From Vicinamibacteria bacterium (GTDB lineage: Bacteria; Acidobacteriota; Vicinamibacteria; Fen-336): a stretch of 53,306 nt of DNA. The DNA lies in assembly GCA_035570235.1 (NCBI GenBank), contig DATMML010000055.1, positions 1 to 53,306 on the forward strand. The letters run 5' to 3'. Shown here piece by piece: positions 38,606 to 47,979 of this stretch. The translations under genes and the position numbers were made by a program. Every line of letters begins with the position of its first letter. The stretch's first letter is position 1. The notes under the pieces were generated by a model. That model saw only the letters and a program-made list of their open reading frames with translations. It was not told the origin of the DNA and searched no databases.

Positions 38606-39852
38606 GCGCGGCCACTCCGGCCCGGACCAGGCTCTATGACGTCAAGGCCGTGCGCGAGGCCTTCCCCATCCTCCGCACCACCGTTCACGGCAAACCCCTC
38701 GTCTACCTCGACAATGCGGCCAGCGCCCAGAAGCCGCGGTCGGTCATCGAGGCGGAGAAGGCTGTCTACGAGAGCTATTACTCGAACGTCCATCGGGGGG
38801 TGCACCAGCTCTCCGTGCTGTCCACCGAGGCCTACGAGGCCGCGAGGACCAAGGTCCGCGACTTCCTCCACGCCCGCGAGAGCCGGGAGATCATCTTCCT
38901 GCGGGGGACCACGGAAGCGGTGAACCTCGTGGCCCAGACCTACGGGCGAAGCAAGGTGGGGGCGGGGGACGAGGTTCTGATCACCACCCTCGAGCACCAC
39001 TCCAACATCGTCCCCTGGCAGCTGCTGTGCGAGGAGAAGGGCGCGCGGCTCAGGGTGGCGCCGATCAACGACGCGGGGGAAGTCGATCTCGATGCTTTCG
39101 AGAGGCTCCTCTCCCCCCGGACCCGGATGGTGGCCGTGGCCCACGTCTCCAACGCTCTCGGCACCATCAACCCCGTGAAGCAGATGGTGGAGATGGCGCA
39201 CCGCCGCGGGGCGCCGGTGCTCATCGACGGCGCCCAGGGGGTGCCCCACCTGCGGGTGGACGTGGCCGAGATGGGCTGCGACTTCTACGCCTTCTCCGGG
39301 CACAAGGTCTACGGCCCCTCCGGCGCGGGCGTGCTCTACGGGAGGGCCGAGCTCCTGGAGGCCATGCCGCCCTGGCAGGGGGGAGGGGAAATGATCGCCT
39401 CCGTCACCTTCGAGAAGACGACCTACAACGTCCTGCCCCACAAGTTCGAGGCGGGGACCCCCAACATCGCGGGGGTGATCGCCCTCGGGGCGGCCATCGA
39501 CTACGTGACCGACCTGGGCCTGGAGGCCATCGCCGCCCACGAGCACGACCTGCTGGCCTACGGGACGCGCGCTCTCACCGCCATCCCCGGCCTCCGCCTG
39601 GTGGGCACGGCCCGGGAGAAGGCGGGCGTCCTCTCCTTCGTCCTGGACGGGATCCACCCCCATGACATCGGGACGGTGCTCGACTACGAGGGCATCGCGG
39701 TTCGCACCGGCCACCACTGCGCGCAGCCGGTGATGGAGCGCTTCGGCCTGCCCGCCACCACCCGGGCCTCCCTGGGCTGCTTCAACACGCGCGAGGAGAT
39801 CGACGCCCTGGTCGGAGGGCTCCACAAGGTCCAGGAGGTCTTTGGCGGATGA
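38602..39852 (+). CDS. sufS: Cysteine desulfurase SufS (class II NifS-like)
   Basis: The 416-residue PLP enzyme shows YLDNAASAQKPRSVIEAE, the His-bearing TTLEHHSNIVPWQ, the PLP lysine in FSGHKVYGPSGAGVLYG and the catalytic Cys in RTGHHCAQPVMERFG. It releases sulfur from cysteine as an enzyme persulfide. AAGGAGG lies before the ATG, which overlaps the sufD stop. It is followed by its usual partner sufU, again with a 4-base overlap. Confidence 0.96.
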   Translation: MSAATPARTRLYDVKAVREAFPILRTTVHGKPLVYLDNAASAQKPRSVIEAEKAVYESYYSNVHRGVHQLSVLSTEAYEAARTKVRDFLHARESREIIFLRGTTEAVNLVAQTYGRSKVGAGDEVLITTLEHHSNIVPWQLLCEEKGARLRVAPINDAGEVDLDAFERLLSPRTRMVAVAHVSNALGTINPVKQMVEMAHRRGAPVLIDGAQGVPHLRVDVAEMGCDFYAFSGHKVYGPSGAGVLYGRAELLEAMPPWQGGGEMIASVTFEKTTYNVLPHKFEAGTPNIAGVIALGAAIDYVTDLGLEAIAAHEHDLLAYGTRALTAIPGLRLVGTAREKAGVLSFVLDGIHPHDIGTVLDYEGIAVRTGHHCAQPVMERFGLPATTRASLGCFNTREEIDALVGGLHKVQEVFGG

Positions 39853-40301
39853 ACGAGCTCAGGGAGCTGTATCAGGAAGTGATCCTGGACCACAGCAAGC
39901 GGCCCCGGAACTTCCGCGAGATGGAGGGCGCGAGCGGAAAGGCGGAGGGCTTCAATCCCCTGTGCGGAGACCAGGCCACCGTCTACGTGCGCCTGGAAGG
40001 CGACGTGGTGAAGGACGTGAGCTTCAAGGGGGCGGGCTGCTCCATCTCCACCGCCTCCGCCTCCATGATGACGGAGGCCCTCAAGGGCAAGACCCGGGCC
40101 GAGGCGGAAGCTCTCTTCGAGCGCTTCCACGCTCTGATCACGCGCGGCCGGTCGGAGGGCGCCGCCCCTGACCTGGGCAAGCTGGCCGTGTTCTCCGGGG
40201 TCGGGGAGTTCCCGGTACGGGTGAAGTGCGCCTCCTTGCCCTGGCACACCGTGAAGGCCGCGCTGCGGGGCGAGGGGCAGGTCTCTACGGAGCAAACATG
40301 A
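39849..40301 (+). CDS. sufU: Sulfurtransferase SufU
   Basis: The 150-residue protein has the SufU zinc ligands: Cys and Asp in NPLCGDQ, Cys in GAGCSISTASASMM and Cys in VRVKCASLPWHT. The 18-20-residue insertion typical of SufU against IscU is present (FHALITRGRSEGAAPDLGKL). SufU takes persulfide sulfur from SufS by zinc ligand exchange. It overlaps sufS upstream and sufT downstream by four bases each. Confidence 0.95.
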   Translation: MNELRELYQEVILDHSKRPRNFREMEGASGKAEGFNPLCGDQATVYVRLEGDVVKDVSFKGAGCSISTASASMMTEALKGKTRAEAEALFERFHALITRGRSEGAAPDLGKLAVFSGVGEFPVRVKCASLPWHTVKAALRGEGQVSTEQT

Positions 40302-40837
40302 AAGAAGCCAGGACGTTGTCGCGCGACATTCAAGTCGCGGCCATTCCCTACGGGGACAAGATTCCCCTCCCCGCGGGAAGCACCGTCTTCGTCACCCAGG
40401 CCCTGGGGGGGTCCTACACGGCCATGACCGACAACGGCTACATGGTTCGCATCGAGGGCCAAGACGCGGACGCCATCGGAGAGGCGGTGGTGGCCCCTTC
40501 CCCCGCCGCAGACGCGGCCGGGAAGCCGCTGGAGCAGATGGCGTGGGACCAGCTCAAGACCTGCTACGACCCCGAGATCCCCGTAAATATCGTGGACCTG
40601 GGGCTGGTCTACCAGTGCGAGGCCAGCACCCTTCCGGAGGGGGACAGCAAGGTGACGGTGCGGTTCACCCTCACCGCTCCCGGCTGCGGGATGGGGGACT
40701 ACTTGAAGCAGGACGTGAAGGCCAAGCTCCTGGGGATCCCGGGGGTGAAGGAGGCCGACGTGGAGGTGGTGCTGGAGCCGGCCTGGGAGCAGAGCATGAT
40801 GTCGGAGGCGGCCCGACTCCAACTCGGGCTGATGTGA
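40298..40837 (+). CDS. sufT: Fe-S maturation protein SufT (DUF59/MIP18 family)
   Basis: The 179-residue protein combines an N-terminal ~75-residue extension with a DUF59 domain (~85-170): CYDPEIPVNIVDLGLVYQ, LTAPGCGMGDYLKQDV and VVLEPAWEQSMMSEAARLQLG, including the conserved Cys of the family. SufT-type proteins help mature Fe-S enzymes. The extended form is usual for SufT encoded in suf operons. Start overlaps the sufU stop. Confidence 0.93.
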   Translation: MKEARTLSRDIQVAAIPYGDKIPLPAGSTVFVTQALGGSYTAMTDNGYMVRIEGQDADAIGEAVVAPSPAADAAGKPLEQMAWDQLKTCYDPEIPVNIVDLGLVYQCEASTLPEGDSKVTVRFTLTAPGCGMGDYLKQDVKAKLLGIPGVKEADVEVVLEPAWEQSMMSEAARLQLGLM

Positions 40838-40853
40838 GGCCGAGGCAGGAACC

Positions 40854-41333
40854 ATGAAACTGAGCTCTCAAGAGGAATACGGACTGCGCTGCCTGTTGCA
40901 GCTCGGACGCGAGGGGGAGGGGCGGAGCTTGACCATCGCCGAGATGAGTCAGCGGGAGGGCATCTCTACCCCCAACGTGGCCAAGATCATGCGCATCCTC
41001 CGCCGGGGCGGGCTCGTCCTCAGCACGCGCGGAAAGTCGGGGGGCTACACCCTGGCCCGGCCTGCGGCCCAGATCCCGGTGAGCGAGGCCCTGGGGGCCT
41101 TGGGCGGGCGCCTCTTCGACTCGCAGTTCTGCGACCGCCACGCAGGGCTTGCCCTGCACTGCGCGAACCTCGGCGACTGCTCGATCCGTCCGGTGCTCCG
41201 CCATCTGCAGGAGGCGGTGGACCAGGTCCTGGGCCGGCTCAACCTAAAGAGCCTGCTCGTCACCGAGCAGGAAATGAGCGTCTCCATCGGCCCCCACGCG
41301 AAAGCGCTCCCCCTAGCCTCCCGACCTTCCTGA
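40854..41333 (+). CDS. Rrf2-family Fe-S-sensing regulator
   Basis: The 159-residue regulator has an Rrf2 winged helix (MKLSSQEEYGLRCLLQL, SKSGGYTLARPA-type wing as KSGGYTLARPAAQI) and three cysteines, C93, C103 and C109, in the position where IscR/SufR-like members bind a cluster. The spacing (Cx9Cx5C) differs from IscR. It is the last gene of the suf operon, 16 bases after sufT, and is the obvious candidate for binding the motif common to both suf promoters. Confidence 0.93.
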   Translation: MKLSSQEEYGLRCLLQLGREGEGRSLTIAEMSQREGISTPNVAKIMRILRRGGLVLSTRGKSGGYTLARPAAQIPVSEALGALGGRLFDSQFCDRHAGLALHCANLGDCSIRPVLRHLQEAVDQVLGRLNLKSLLVTEQEMSVSIGPHAKALPLASRPS

Positions 41334-41367
41334 TCCTGGAACCCCTGCGCTTTAACAGGTGAATCGT

Positions 41368-41402
41368 CCGGTCACGTTTTGACACGTGATCGGTCCGCTT
41401 TT
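41368..41402 (+). terminator. Likely terminator of the suf-rrf2 operon
   Basis: CCGGTCACGT (41368-41377) and ACGTGATCGG (41384-41393) form a 10-bp stem with one G-U pair, loop TTTGAC, followed by TTTT at 41399-41402. The symmetric core TCACGT-N6-ACGTGA could instead be an operator, but its place after the last suf gene favours termination. Confidence 0.5.
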
Positions 41403-41501
41403 GCCGTCCCTTCGTTCCGCCTGAAGACGAAGCCGCTCCGGATCTGTGGACCGAAGCCCTGGGAAGGGCGGGCGCATCCGCCTGAGCCGCAGGGTACGCG
41501 C

Positions 41502-42869
41502 TCAGAGGACGAGGGGAGCCCGGGGGGGTTGGGTGAAGTCGAAATCGAAGAGCAGGTCGCCGAGCTGGGGAATCGCCTCGCGGACCTGAGGCCGGGGGTC
41601 GGGCCGGCCGTTCGTCTTGGGGTCGATCCGCTGGCCGTTCAGGAACACGTCCTCGATCAGCTTGTTGTAGGCGTCAAACGACAGCGTCTGATGGTCGATG
41701 AACCCCTTCTTTGCGTAGGGCCCGATGACGATGCCCGGAACCCGCAGGCCATAGCCGTTCAAGTCCACGCTCGGCGGCACCACGTGGTCGTAGAAGCCTC
41801 CCCAGTCGTCCCAGCTCAGGAAGATGGCGGTCGACGACCAGCTCGGTCCCTGCATGATGGCGTTGACGAGGCGGGTAACGTAGGCCTGACCCGCGCTCAC
41901 GAGGGCGGTCGGGTGCTCGCTGTGGACGCTGGCGGGCATGATCCAGGAGACGGCCGGCAGCGTTCCCTGCTCGGCGGCCGTGAAGAATTCCTCGAGCCGG
42001 CGGATGTTGCCGAGCTCGCCGTCCTGCTGGACGGTCGCGAAGCCGGGCAGGGGGTTCCAGATGGAGGGTACCCCGACCCGCAGGTTGACGCAGGTCGCGG
42101 GGTTGTCCTCGCAGTCGGGCTGGGCGCCGTCGTCGAGGTAATAGGCCCAGCTGACCCCCTTCTGGTGCAGCAGGTAGGTGATGTCGGTCCACGCGTAGGG
42201 AGCCTTGGAGCCGTTGGCGGGAGCGGTGACCGGGTTCTGAAGCTCGTTCCTGCAGCTCATAGGGTCCGCGCTCGCGCACCGGGCCGACCATTCCGAGACC
42301 AGGAAGAGGTGCATGGGCAGGCTCCAGGAGGCGTTGGCCTGGAACATGTGGTCCTGCAGGACGAAGTTCTGGGCGTAGGCCCAATAGTTGGGAATTTCGC
42401 GCTTGTCGTGGTACCCCATCACGTCGGGAAAGTCTGCGCCCCCTTCTTGGGAGCAGGCGGGGTCGTTGGGGTCGGCGCAATTCTTCCGTCCGCCCACGAA
42501 TTGGCGGATGAAGCCATCCATCTTGCCCGCGTTCACATCGGCGGCGGCGTCCCGCTCCGCATGCGGCCCTCCGGCGTTCCGGTCATTCGGATCGTGAAAG
42601 GGCCTCACACACTGCCCGTTTCGGGGATCCGGCACACACACCGAGGGGACGCCGTCGCTCATGGGGATGCCCTCCGCCCCCGGGAAGGTCCCGAAATAGT
42701 GGTCGAACGATCGGTTCTCCTGCATGATGATCACGATGTGGGCGACCTTTTGGCGGGCGAGATCGAGCGGCGAGAGGCGCGGCGGGGTGCTCGATCCGCC
42801 GCCGCAGGCGGCGAGAAGCGGAAGCAGGGCGAGGGCGAGCGCCTTTCCGACCGCGGATCGGGCAGTCAT
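41502..42869 (-). CDS. Phospholipase C / acid phosphatase-type phosphoesterase, lipoprotein
   Basis: The 455-residue product begins with a lipoprotein signal (hydrophobic stretch, LLAAC lipobox, Cys22). The phosphoesterase-family core follows: [67 protein letters not shown] and [17 protein letters not shown]. Members cleave phosphatidylcholine or phosphomonoesters outside the cell. The set of metal ligands appears complete. TAAAAT ends six bases before the ATG, inside the spacer after the M28 peptidase gene. Confidence 0.9.
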   Translation of the reverse strand: MTARSAVGKALALALLPLLAACGGGSSTPPRLSPLDLARQKVAHIVIIMQENRSFDHYFGTFPGAEGIPMSDGVPSVCVPDPRNGQCVRPFHDPNDRNAGGPHAERDAAADVNAGKMDGFIRQFVGGRKNCADPNDPACSQEGGADFPDVMGYHDKREIPNYWAYAQNFVLQDHMFQANASWSLPMHLFLVSEWSARCASADPMSCRNELQNPVTAPANGSKAPYAWTDITYLLHQKGVSWAYYLDDGAQPDCEDNPATCVNLRVGVPSIWNPLPGFATVQQDGELGNIRRLEEFFTAAEQGTLPAVSWIMPASVHSEHPTALVSAGQAYVTRLVNAIMQGPSWSSTAIFLSWDDWGGFYDHVVPPSVDLNGYGLRVPGIVIGPYAKKGFIDHQTLSFDAYNKLIEDVFLNGQRIDPKTNGRPDPRPQVREAIPQLGDLLFDFDFTQPPRAPLVL

Positions 42870-42875
42870 GAACCC

Positions 42876-42881
42876 ATTTTA
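42876..42881 (-). promoter_or_regulatory. -10 hexamer TAAAAT before the phosphoesterase gene
   Basis: TAAAAT on the minus strand ends six bases before the ATG at 42869; no clear -35. Confidence 0.4.
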
Positions 42882-42883
42882 CC

Positions 42884-44302
42884 TCACGGCCCGGTCCCGC
42901 CCGCCTTGGGGTCGCGGGGCCGGCGCGGGAGCTTCTGCGGGAGCTGGGCCACCCGGTAGGCGGTGAGGGCCAGCACAACCGCCGCCTGCTCCAGCTCCTC
43001 CGGCCTCACCTTGTCGAGGGTGTCGGCCTGGGAGTGGTGGTTCCGGCTGTACTCGTGCTGGACCTGCTCCACGCAAAAGGCCGGGATCCCGGCCGCGTCG
43101 AAGGGGATGTGGTCAGTATCGTCCTCCAGGCGCAGGTCCGTGTCCACGACCCCCAGCTCTCGCAAAGGGGACAGGACCTGCCCCATGATCGGCTCCACCT
43201 CCCGCCGGCCCTGAAGGGCCACGGCGTCGATGCGCCCGGCGCCGGTGTCCATGACGAAGACGGCGGAATGGTGTTCGAGCTCCCCGCGGTGGGCCTCCAG
43301 ATAGGCCTTGGACCCGAGCAGGCCCTGCTCCTCCCCCGAGAAGAGCACGAAGCGGATGGTGCGTCGGGGCCGCGCCCGGCTCCGGGCCAGGAGACGGGCG
43401 GCCTCGATCACCGCCCCCGCCCCCGCGCCGTTGTCGGTGGCCCCGGTGCCTAGGTCCCAGCTGTCGAGGTGCGCGCCCAGCACCACAAGCTCGTCGGGCT
43501 CCTCCCGGCCGACGAGGTCGGCCACGGTGTTGACGCAGGTAGCGGGCGGGCCGAGCCCGCCCTCGAGGCGCAGGCGGACGACCGGACGCTCGGGCGCGAG
43601 ATGCCGGAGGAGTAGGAACTGTTCGTGGATCAGATACGCTCCGGGCAGGCCGTCCGCTTCGAGGGCTCCGGGCTGCATGTCCATGTTGAAGAGGCCGCCC
43701 GGCTTGCCGGAGTCGAGGAGGTAGGCGGCCGCCCCTTCCTCCTTGAGGAACGCAATCTGCTCCCGGAGCCAGGGCTCGCGCGGTTTCTCCGGGGGGTTCG
43801 GCTTTCCTTGTATGCGCAGGGGCAGAGCCATCATCAAGGGCTCCAGGTTGGAGACCGGTTCGCCCCAGAGCACGATCGCGTCCTTGAGTTGGCCTCGCAT
43901 CGCCTCCATCTCCTCCCGGGCGCGGGGGGCAAAGATGCGCACGGGCCCCTCCACCGTGCCCGGGGTGGGCGGCGTCCAACCCACCTGGGCCACCTGGAGG
44001 AAGTGCTCCCCGGGGCTCCGCACTTCCGCCCAGGCCGGCCCGCGCCTCCAGGTCTTGGCCAGGGGAAAAGGCTCGGGGCGGACGCTGAGGCCCATATCCC
44101 GGAAGCGCCCCTCGGCAAAGCGGTGGGCCCGCAGGAGGGCCTCCGACCCCGTCAGCCGTGGCCCGGTGCGGTCCGCAATCTCCGCGAGCACGGCCATGAG
44201 CGGCTCGGTTTCTCCGATGCCGGCCCGAACGGCTCTCTCCACGGCGTCGGCGTGCACGGCGGTGGGAAGCAGCAGGACGGCCACGGCGGCAAGCGCTCGC
44301 AT
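42884..44302 (-). CDS. Secreted M28-family metallopeptidase
   Basis: The 472-residue protein has a signal peptide (MRALAAVAVLLLPTAVHA), a PA-type insert in the middle and an M28 catalytic domain. Zinc ligands and catalytic residues appear in VVLGAHLDSWDLGTGATDNGAG (His, Asp; split here only by function), FSGEEQGLLGS, FVMDTGAG and NHHSQADTLDK. The family includes aminopeptidases and glutamate carboxypeptidase-like enzymes. GAGGAG precedes the ATG at 44302; an in-frame ATG at 44365 was rejected because it lies before the signal peptide and overlaps the divergent gene. Confidence 0.92.
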   Translation of the reverse strand: MRALAAVAVLLLPTAVHADAVERAVRAGIGETEPLMAVLAEIADRTGPRLTGSEALLRAHRFAEGRFRDMGLSVRPEPFPLAKTWRRGPAWAEVRSPGEHFLQVAQVGWTPPTPGTVEGPVRIFAPRAREEMEAMRGQLKDAIVLWGEPVSNLEPLMMALPLRIQGKPNPPEKPREPWLREQIAFLKEEGAAAYLLDSGKPGGLFNMDMQPGALEADGLPGAYLIHEQFLLLRHLAPERPVVRLRLEGGLGPPATCVNTVADLVGREEPDELVVLGAHLDSWDLGTGATDNGAGAGAVIEAARLLARSRARPRRTIRFVLFSGEEQGLLGSKAYLEAHRGELEHHSAVFVMDTGAGRIDAVALQGRREVEPIMGQVLSPLRELGVVDTDLRLEDDTDHIPFDAAGIPAFCVEQVQHEYSRNHHSQADTLDKVRPEELEQAAVVLALTAYRVAQLPQKLPRRPRDPKAGGTGP

Positions 44303-44349
44303 TTGGGCTCCTCGGTAGTGGAGTCTATCTAAATGGGGAAGCGTGGGGC

Positions 44350-44355
44350 TAGAAT
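44350..44355 (+). promoter_or_regulatory. -10 hexamer TAGAAT of the hom-modABC unit
   Basis: TAGAAT ends nine bases before the ATG at 44365; no clear -35 at the expected distance. Confidence 0.45.
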
Positions 44356-44364
44356 TCCAGGCCA

Positions 44365-45393
44365 ATGCTCCGAGAGCTGCGCATTGCCCTCCTCGGCTTC
44401 GGCAACGTGGGACGGCGCTTCGCGGAGCTGCTCCTCGGGCCCTACGGTCGCGCCCTGCGGAAGCGGGGGGTGCGGGCCCGGGTGACGGGGATCGCGACCC
44501 GTCGCCACGGCGTCGTGATCGACCCCAAGGGACTCGCCCTCAAGACGTGCCTCAAGCGGGTCCGGGCCGGCCTTCCCCTAGATGGGCTTGGGAGCGGGCT
44601 CGTGACCACCGGGGCCGAGTTCGTGCGGCGGGTTCCTGCGGATGTGCTCGTGGAGGTGACGACGCTCGACCCGCGCCGTGGGCAGCCGGCCATTTCCCAC
44701 GTGCGGGCCGCGCTCCGCCGCGGCCTTCACGTCGTGACCGCCAACAAGGGACCGGTCGCCTTCGCGTACGCGAGCCTAAAGGCCCAGGCCCGTCGCCGCC
44801 GCCGCCTCTTCCTCCACGAGGGCGCGGTGATGGACGGCACCCCCGTCTTCAACCTCGTGGATCGATGCCTGGTGGGCACGCGCATCCTCGGCTTCCGGGG
44901 AACCCTCAACAGCACCAGCAACCACGTCCTTTCGCGGCTGGAAGAGGGGGCGACCCGGGAGACGGCCCTCCGCGAAGCGCAGGCCCTCGGCATCGCGGAG
45001 GCCGATCCCCGGAACGACCTCGATGGCTGGGACGCGGCCGTCAAGGGATGCGCCCTCGCCAACGCGCTCATGGGCGGGTCCGTCCGCCCCTCCGGAGTCC
45101 GCCGCCGCGGGATTCTAGGGCTGGGGGCAGCCGAAGCGAGGCGAGCCCTCCGCGCGGGGAGGCGGCTGCGGCTTGTGGTGCGGGGGACGCGCGAGGGGCG
45201 GAGGGTGCGGGTCTCCGTGGGACCGGAACGCATCCCCCTTGGGGACCCGCTCTCCCTGCCGGGCTCGGACGCCGCTCTCGTCCTCACCACCGACCTCATG
45301 GGCGAGATCGGAGTCTTCGAGCGGGGGGCCTTCTTGGACCAGACGGCCTACGCCCTGCTCTCCGACCTGATGACGGTGGCGGCGTCCCTATGA
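44365..45393 (+). CDS. hom: Homoserine dehydrogenase, short form without ACT domain
   Basis: The 342-residue enzyme has an N-terminal Rossmann motif (ALLGFGNVGRRFAELL), VVTANKGPVAFAY, GTLNSTSNHVLSRLEEG and the catalytic Asp/Lys block EADPRNDLDGWDAAVKGCALANALMG written in pieces along residues ~212-236. It reduces aspartate semialdehyde to homoserine for threonine and methionine synthesis. The ACT regulatory domain of longer forms is missing, so threonine feedback at that site is not expected. It overlaps modA by four bases, an unusual pairing. Confidence 0.87.
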   Translation: MLRELRIALLGFGNVGRRFAELLLGPYGRALRKRGVRARVTGIATRRHGVVIDPKGLALKTCLKRVRAGLPLDGLGSGLVTTGAEFVRRVPADVLVEVTTLDPRRGQPAISHVRAALRRGLHVVTANKGPVAFAYASLKAQARRRRRLFLHEGAVMDGTPVFNLVDRCLVGTRILGFRGTLNSTSNHVLSRLEEGATRETALREAQALGIAEADPRNDLDGWDAAVKGCALANALMGGSVRPSGVRRRGILGLGAAEARRALRAGRRLRLVVRGTREGRRVRVSVGPERIPLGDPLSLPGSDAALVLTTDLMGEIGVFERGAFLDQTAYALLSDLMTVAASL

Positions 45394-46160
45394 TGAGGGG
45401 CGGGAGAGGCCAGCCGGCGCAGGCAGTGGTCCTCGTCGCTCTGCTCTTGGCCTTCGCCTCCCCCCTGCGGGCAGAAGAGGTCGTGGTCTTCGCGGCGGCC
45501 AGCCTCACCGACGTCTTGGAGGAGATCGGCCACGATTTTGAAGGCGCATCCTCTCACCATGTCGTCTTCGCCTTTGGGTCCTCCGGCGACCTCGCCCGCC
45601 AAATCTGGATGGGGGCCCGCGCCGACGTCTTCTTCTCCGCCGACCTCAAGCGGATGGACGAGTTGGAGAGGGCCGGGCTCGTGCGCGCCGGCGACCGCGT
45701 GAACGTCCTCTCGAACGTCCTCGTGGTCGTGGTCCCGGCCTCCTCCACGAGCTCCCTCCGCACTCCCAAAGACCTCCTTCGCCTTCCGCGGATGGCGGTC
45801 GCCGATCCCGAGGTGGTGCCCGCGGGCTTCTACGCCCGGAGTTACTTCGAAAAGATCGGTCTTTGGGCGGCCCTCCGGCCCAAAGTGGTGCCCAGCCTCG
45901 ACGTGCGTGCGGCGTTGGCCGCGGTCGCTTCCGGGAGCATTCCTGCCGGGGTGGTGTACCGGACCGACGCCCGCGGGGTGAATGCCGTCCGCGTGGCCTT
46001 CGAGGTGCCGCCGGAGGAGGGTCCGGCCATCGTCTATCCGCTCGCACCCCTGGCCGCCTCGGCCAAACTCGCCACCCGCGAGTTCGTCCGCTTTCTCCTG
46101 CTTCCGAGCACCCGGGCCATATACGAGAAGCACGGCTTTCTGGTCCTGGCCAGGAAGTGA
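45390..46160 (+). CDS. modA: Molybdate-binding periplasmic protein ModA
   Basis: The 256-residue protein has a signal peptide (ending FASPLRA) and the ModA pattern VVVFAAASLTDVLEEIG, FAFGSSGDLARQI, ADVFFSADLKRMDEL, and SIPAGVVYRTDA. Ser residues in the first two motifs are the usual oxyanion ligands. It delivers molybdate or tungstate to ModBC. The ATG overlaps the stop of hom (ATGA). Confidence 0.92.
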   Translation: MMRGGRGQPAQAVVLVALLLAFASPLRAEEVVVFAAASLTDVLEEIGHDFEGASSHHVVFAFGSSGDLARQIWMGARADVFFSADLKRMDELERAGLVRAGDRVNVLSNVLVVVVPASSTSSLRTPKDLLRLPRMAVADPEVVPAGFYARSYFEKIGLWAALRPKVVPSLDVRAALAAVASGSIPAGVVYRTDARGVNAVRVAFEVPPEEGPAIVYPLAPLAASAKLATREFVRFLLLPSTRAIYEKHGFLVLARK

Positions 46161-46161
46161 G

Positions 46162-46842
46162 GTGCTGACCGCGGATGAGCTCGGGGTCGTGCTCTTCACC
46201 GTCAAGGTGGCGGCGTTGGGGACGACGCTCATCCTTCCTTTGGGGGTGGCCGTGGCCCTGGGCCTGGCCCGCTACCAGGGAGCGGGCAAGAGCGCGCTCG
46301 AGACCGTCCTCTCCTTGCCTCTGGTGCTCCCTCCCACCGCGGTCGGGCTCTTCCTCCTCCAGACCCTGGGCCGCCGCTCGCCCCTCGGTTCCTTCCTCGC
46401 CGCCCACGGAATCGAGGTGCTCTTCACCGGGAAGGCGGTGATCCTGGCCACGACCGTCATGTCCTTCCCGCTCCTAGTGCGCTCGGCCCGCACCGGTTTC
46501 GAGGAAGTGGACCCCCGCCTCGTCGGTCTCGCGCGCACGCTGGGCTGCGGTCCTGTCGCCGCCTTCTTCCGGGTCACCCTCCCCCTCGCCTGGCGGGGGG
46601 TCTTGACGGGGACGGTGCTCGCCTTCTCCCGGGCCCTGGGCGAGTTCGGGGCAACCATTATGATCGCGGGCAATATACCCGGCCGCACCCAGACCCTCGC
46701 CCTCGCGATCTTTCAGTACAACCAAACCGGACGCGACGAGCGGGCGCTTATCCTGGCGGGGGCCACGGTGGCCCTGGCCTTCGCCGCCCTTTGGACCACG
46801 GAATGGGTCACGCGCCGGCGCGCGCGTCGAGGCCAGGCGTGA
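46162..46842 (+). CDS. modB: Molybdate ABC transporter permease ModB
   Basis: The 226-residue permease has about five membrane helices and the ABC coupling motif SFPLLVRSARTGFEEVDPRL followed by ARTLGCGPVAAFFRVTLPLA, then FSRALGEFGATIMIAGNIPG, a ModB hallmark. The start is a GTG at 46162, one base after the modA stop, with AGGAAG upstream; the open frame farther upstream is antisense-like sequence inside modA. Confidence 0.92.
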   Translation: MLTADELGVVLFTVKVAALGTTLILPLGVAVALGLARYQGAGKSALETVLSLPLVLPPTAVGLFLLQTLGRRSPLGSFLAAHGIEVLFTGKAVILATTVMSFPLLVRSARTGFEEVDPRLVGLARTLGCGPVAAFFRVTLPLAWRGVLTGTVLAFSRALGEFGATIMIAGNIPGRTQTLALAIFQYNQTGRDERALILAGATVALAFAALWTTEWVTRRRARRGQA

Positions 46843-47900
46843 TCGACCTCGCGCTCGAGCTCCCGCTCTCTCGCTTCACGCTCCGGGTAGAGACGCGGCT
46901 CGGGGAGGGAGCGACGGTCGTGATGGGGCCGTCGGGGTCGGGCAAGACCTCGCTGCTCGAGGCCCTGGCCGGGCTGCGCCGGAAGGCTCGGGGGCGGATC
47001 CTGGCCGATGGCCAGGTCTTGCTGGACACCGAAAACGGCACCTGCCGCCCGCCCGAGGCGCGGCGAATCGGCTACGTGCCCCAGGACGCGGGTCTCTTCC
47101 CCCACCTCACCGCCCTCGGCAACGTGCGCTTCGGCGCCCGCGGCGACCCCAGCTTGGTGGAGGGCGCGGTGGACACCCTCGAGATTGGAGGCCTGAAGGA
47201 CCGCTACCCGGTCTCCCTCTCCGGGGGGGAGAAGCAGCGCGTGGCCCTGGCCCGCGCCCTCGCCACCAGGCCGCGGCTCCTCCTCCTCGACGAGCCCCTG
47301 GCCGCGCTCGACGTGGGCCTGCGCGAGCGCATCCTGCCCTACCTGCTGCGCATCCGGGATGAGTGGAAGGTGCCCTGCCTCTACGTCACCCACAACGTGG
47401 GCGAGGCCCTGGCTCTGGCCGGCCAGCTCCTGCTGCTGCGGGAGGGGCGGGTGGAGGCGCAAGGGGAGCCCCTCGCCCTTCTGTCCTCGCCCGGCCTCTC
47501 GCGGGAGGCGGAGACCGGCATCGAGAACCTTCTCCCCGCACGCGTCCTTTCCCACGACATCGAAGCGGGCGTGACGCGGGTGCGGGTGGAAGAGGGCCCG
47601 GAGGTCTCGGTAACCCTGTCCCCGGGGCGGCCCGTCGGAAGCGCGGTCACGGTGGCCCTGCGGGCCGAAGACGTCCTGGTCTCGGTGGAGCCCGTCCGCG
47701 GCCTCTCCGCGCGCAACGTCTACGAGGCGCGCATCGCCTCCTTGGAGCGCACAGGGGCGGACGTGACCCTGCGCTGCACGCTCCGCGACGGCGGTGTCCT
47801 GCTGGCCCGGATCACCCCCGCCGCCGCCACCGCCCTCCGCCTGGCCCCCGACCGCCCGGTGTGGCTGGCCGTGAAGAGCCACTCCATACAGATGTTGTGA
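46839..47900 (+). CDS. modC: Molybdate ABC transporter ATPase ModC
   Basis: The 353-residue ATPase has Walker A GPSGSGKTSLLEAL, Q-loop GYVPQDAGLFPHLT, signature VSLSGGEKQRVALAR, Walker B LLLLDEPLAALD and a C-terminal TOBE/Mop domain (~285-350) that binds molybdate for regulation. The GTG at 46839 overlaps the modB stop (GTGA). A hairpin follows the stop codon. No modE regulator is present. Confidence 0.95.
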   Translation: MIDLALELPLSRFTLRVETRLGEGATVVMGPSGSGKTSLLEALAGLRRKARGRILADGQVLLDTENGTCRPPEARRIGYVPQDAGLFPHLTALGNVRFGARGDPSLVEGAVDTLEIGGLKDRYPVSLSGGEKQRVALARALATRPRLLLLDEPLAALDVGLRERILPYLLRIRDEWKVPCLYVTHNVGEALALAGQLLLLREGRVEAQGEPLALLSSPGLSREAETGIENLLPARVLSHDIEAGVTRVRVEEGPEVSVTLSPGRPVGSAVTVALRAEDVLVSVEPVRGLSARNVYEARIASLERTGADVTLRCTLRDGGVLLARITPAAATALRLAPDRPVWLAVKSHSIQML

Positions 47901-47909
47901 GGGCACCGC

Positions 47910-47932
47910 GGCCCTCAGGGCGGCGGAGGGCC
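47910..47932 (+). terminator. Hairpin after modC
   Basis: GGCCCTC (47910-47916) pairs with GAGGGCC (47926-47932), ten bases after modC. No T-run follows directly, so termination strength is uncertain. Confidence 0.4.
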
Positions 47933-47979
47933 GATGGCGCGGCCCTCTTTCGGGGTTCCGCCTCGTGATAGGGTGAGCC

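Noticed and set aside
41372-41389. TCACGT-N6-ACGTGA as an operator
   Set aside because: It sits after the last suf gene, forms a longer stem and is followed by TTTT, so a terminator is the better reading.
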